Part shown: positions 32,592 through 33,243 of the stretch, one piece after another
Layout: each line of letters begins with the position of its first letter
Position numbering within the stretch: the stretch's first letter is position 1
DNA from: Mariniphaga sp.
GTDB lineage: Bacteria > Bacteroidota > Bacteroidia > Bacteroidales > Prolixibacteraceae
Direction: 5' to 3'
Length of the DNA: 33,243 nt
NCBI GenBank assembly: GCA_025355585.1
Contig: JANXZJ010000093.1
Coordinates: 1-33,243 of the forward strand
Made by a program: the position numbers and the translations under genes
Notes under the pieces: model-generated
What the model saw: the letters and a program-made list of their open reading frames with translations, nothing else
The model's database searches: none
What the model was told of the DNA's origin: nothing

Positions 32592-33243
32592 ATGAGTAAC
32601 GCTGCCGATTCAGAATATCTCCTTACGATTATTGTACCGCTCTACAACGAAGCGGGAAATCTTCCGCGACTGGCGAAGGAACTCTCTGACTACCTTATGC
32701 AGACGTCTTATAAAATATGCGTGTTGTTTGTTAATGACGGATCGACAGACAGCAGTGCTAAGTTATTAGAGCAGTATTGTTTGGATAACAGTTCTTTCAG
32801 GTATATTCATCTTAAAAATAACTGTGGTTTGAGCACGGCACTGAAAGCTGGAATTGATCAGGTTGAGACCAAATACACAGGATACATTGATGCAGATCTT
32901 CAGACCTCGCCCTACGATTTTGACCTCTTAATGGAATTCGCCGAAGCTTTCGATCTGGTTACGGGTGTTCGTGTTGGAAGGAAGGATGGAATCATCAAAC
33001 GGATCTCTTCAAGGATAGCCAACGCAATACGCCGAAGTGTGACCTACGACGGGGTTTCGGATACCGGGTGTCCACTGAAGATTTTTCATACTGATATAGC
33101 CAGCAAAATTCCGTTTTTCAAAGGAATGCACCGGTTTCTTCCCGCCCTTGTTCTGCTTGGCGGAGGAAAAGTGAAGGAAGTACCTGTCCGACACTTTAAA
33201 CGACTTGCAGGGAAATCGAACTTTCATCTCTGGAACCGGTTGT
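32592..33243 (+). CDS. GT2 glycosyltransferase (DPM1/ArnC-like), 3' end outside window
   Basis: The frame opens at 32592 (MSNAADSEYLLTIIVPLYNE) and is still open at the window end, so 217 codons are present. It is an inverting family 2 glycosyltransferase: IIVPLYNEAGNLPRL and VLFVNDGSTDSS bind the sugar nucleotide, YIDADLQTSP carries the DxD metal site and GVRVGRKDGIIKRISSRIANAIRR continues the dolichyl-phosphate-mannose-synthase-like form. Such enzymes transfer a sugar to a polyprenyl phosphate or build surface glycans at the membrane. C-terminal membrane helices, common in the ArnC type, would lie past the edge. It is in the same direction as the zinc-ribbon gene, 160 bases on, with its own -7 box. 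Confidence 0.88.
   Translation, partial: MSNAADSEYLLTIIVPLYNEAGNLPRLAKELSDYLMQTSYKICVLFVNDGSTDSSAKLLEQYCLDNSSFRYIHLKNNCGLSTALKAGIDQVETKYTGYIDADLQTSPYDFDLLMEFAEAFDLVTGVRVGRKDGIIKRISSRIANAIRRSVTYDGVSDTGCPLKIFHTDIASKIPFFKGMHRFLPALVLLGGGKVKEVPVRHFKRLAGKSNFHLWNRL

Overview
The window looks like a chromosomal stretch from a Bacteroidota member, probably a Bacteroidales/Marinilabiliales-type polysaccharide degrader. The reasons are a moderate-to-low GC content, TAnnTTTG-type -7 promoter boxes, absent Shine-Dalgarno sites, signal peptides ending in '(V)AQ', many exported carbohydrate enzymes, two GH78 alpha-L-rhamnosidases, Tat-exported Gfo/Idh oxidoreductases and a DUF6132-like small membrane protein. 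No SusC/SusD pair, tRNA, rRNA or CRISPR array is visible.

Layout. (1) 2-835: 3' end of a GH78 rhamnosidase, closed by a hairpin terminator. (2) 904-4780, minus strand: a nucleic-acid module of a RecQ helicase fused to a ComF-like phosphoribosyltransferase, a DprA/Smf-like protein 12 bp downstream, and a DEDDh exonuclease; it resembles a competence-derived or defence cassette. (3) 4900-17201, minus strand: a long amino-sugar/acidic-sugar catabolic cluster. In transcription order it holds two tandem DHDPS/N-acetylneuraminate-lyase-like paralogs, two sialidase-like BNR proteins (one split by an apparent one-base deletion), a ChbG/YdjC deacetylase, a Tat Gfo/Idh protein, an HpcH/HpaI aldolase, a second Tat Gfo/Idh protein, NagA with a signal peptide, an MFS transporter and NagB. 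(4) 17407-26112, plus strand: an AraC regulator divergent from the lyases, a full GH78 rhamnosidase, a seven-blade propeller/helical lipoprotein, an acetyl-xylan-esterase-like hydrolase and a degenerate S41 peptidase-like protein. A 26-bp element repeated exactly, at the same distance upstream of both lyase genes, is a good candidate operator for the AraC protein.

(5) 26212-27417: a VOC protein and a striking 21-bp tandem array open in several reading frames. (6) 27549-31876, minus strand: a compact cluster of a DUF6132-like membrane protein, an ArsM-like methyltransferase, an unlisted 32-residue Cys-containing peptide, a radical SAM/SPASM protein, a thioredoxin-thioredoxin reductase fusion and a DUF302 protein. 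I read this as a candidate ribosomally made, modified peptide (RiPP) or thiol/metalloid-related system, and it is the best candidate for something undescribed. (7) 31997-33243: a stand-alone IS1595-type zinc-ribbon protein, with a 20-bp-spaced direct repeat between it and the cluster, and a GT2 glycosyltransferase cut by the window edge.

How they may work together: exported sialidases, rhamnosidase and esterase trim a decorated glycan. The lyases, the HpcH aldolase, NagA and NagB would turn released acidic and amino sugars into pyruvate and hexose phosphate, with the MFS carrier importing them and the AraC protein switching on the locus. All functions are read from motifs by eye; no database search was run.
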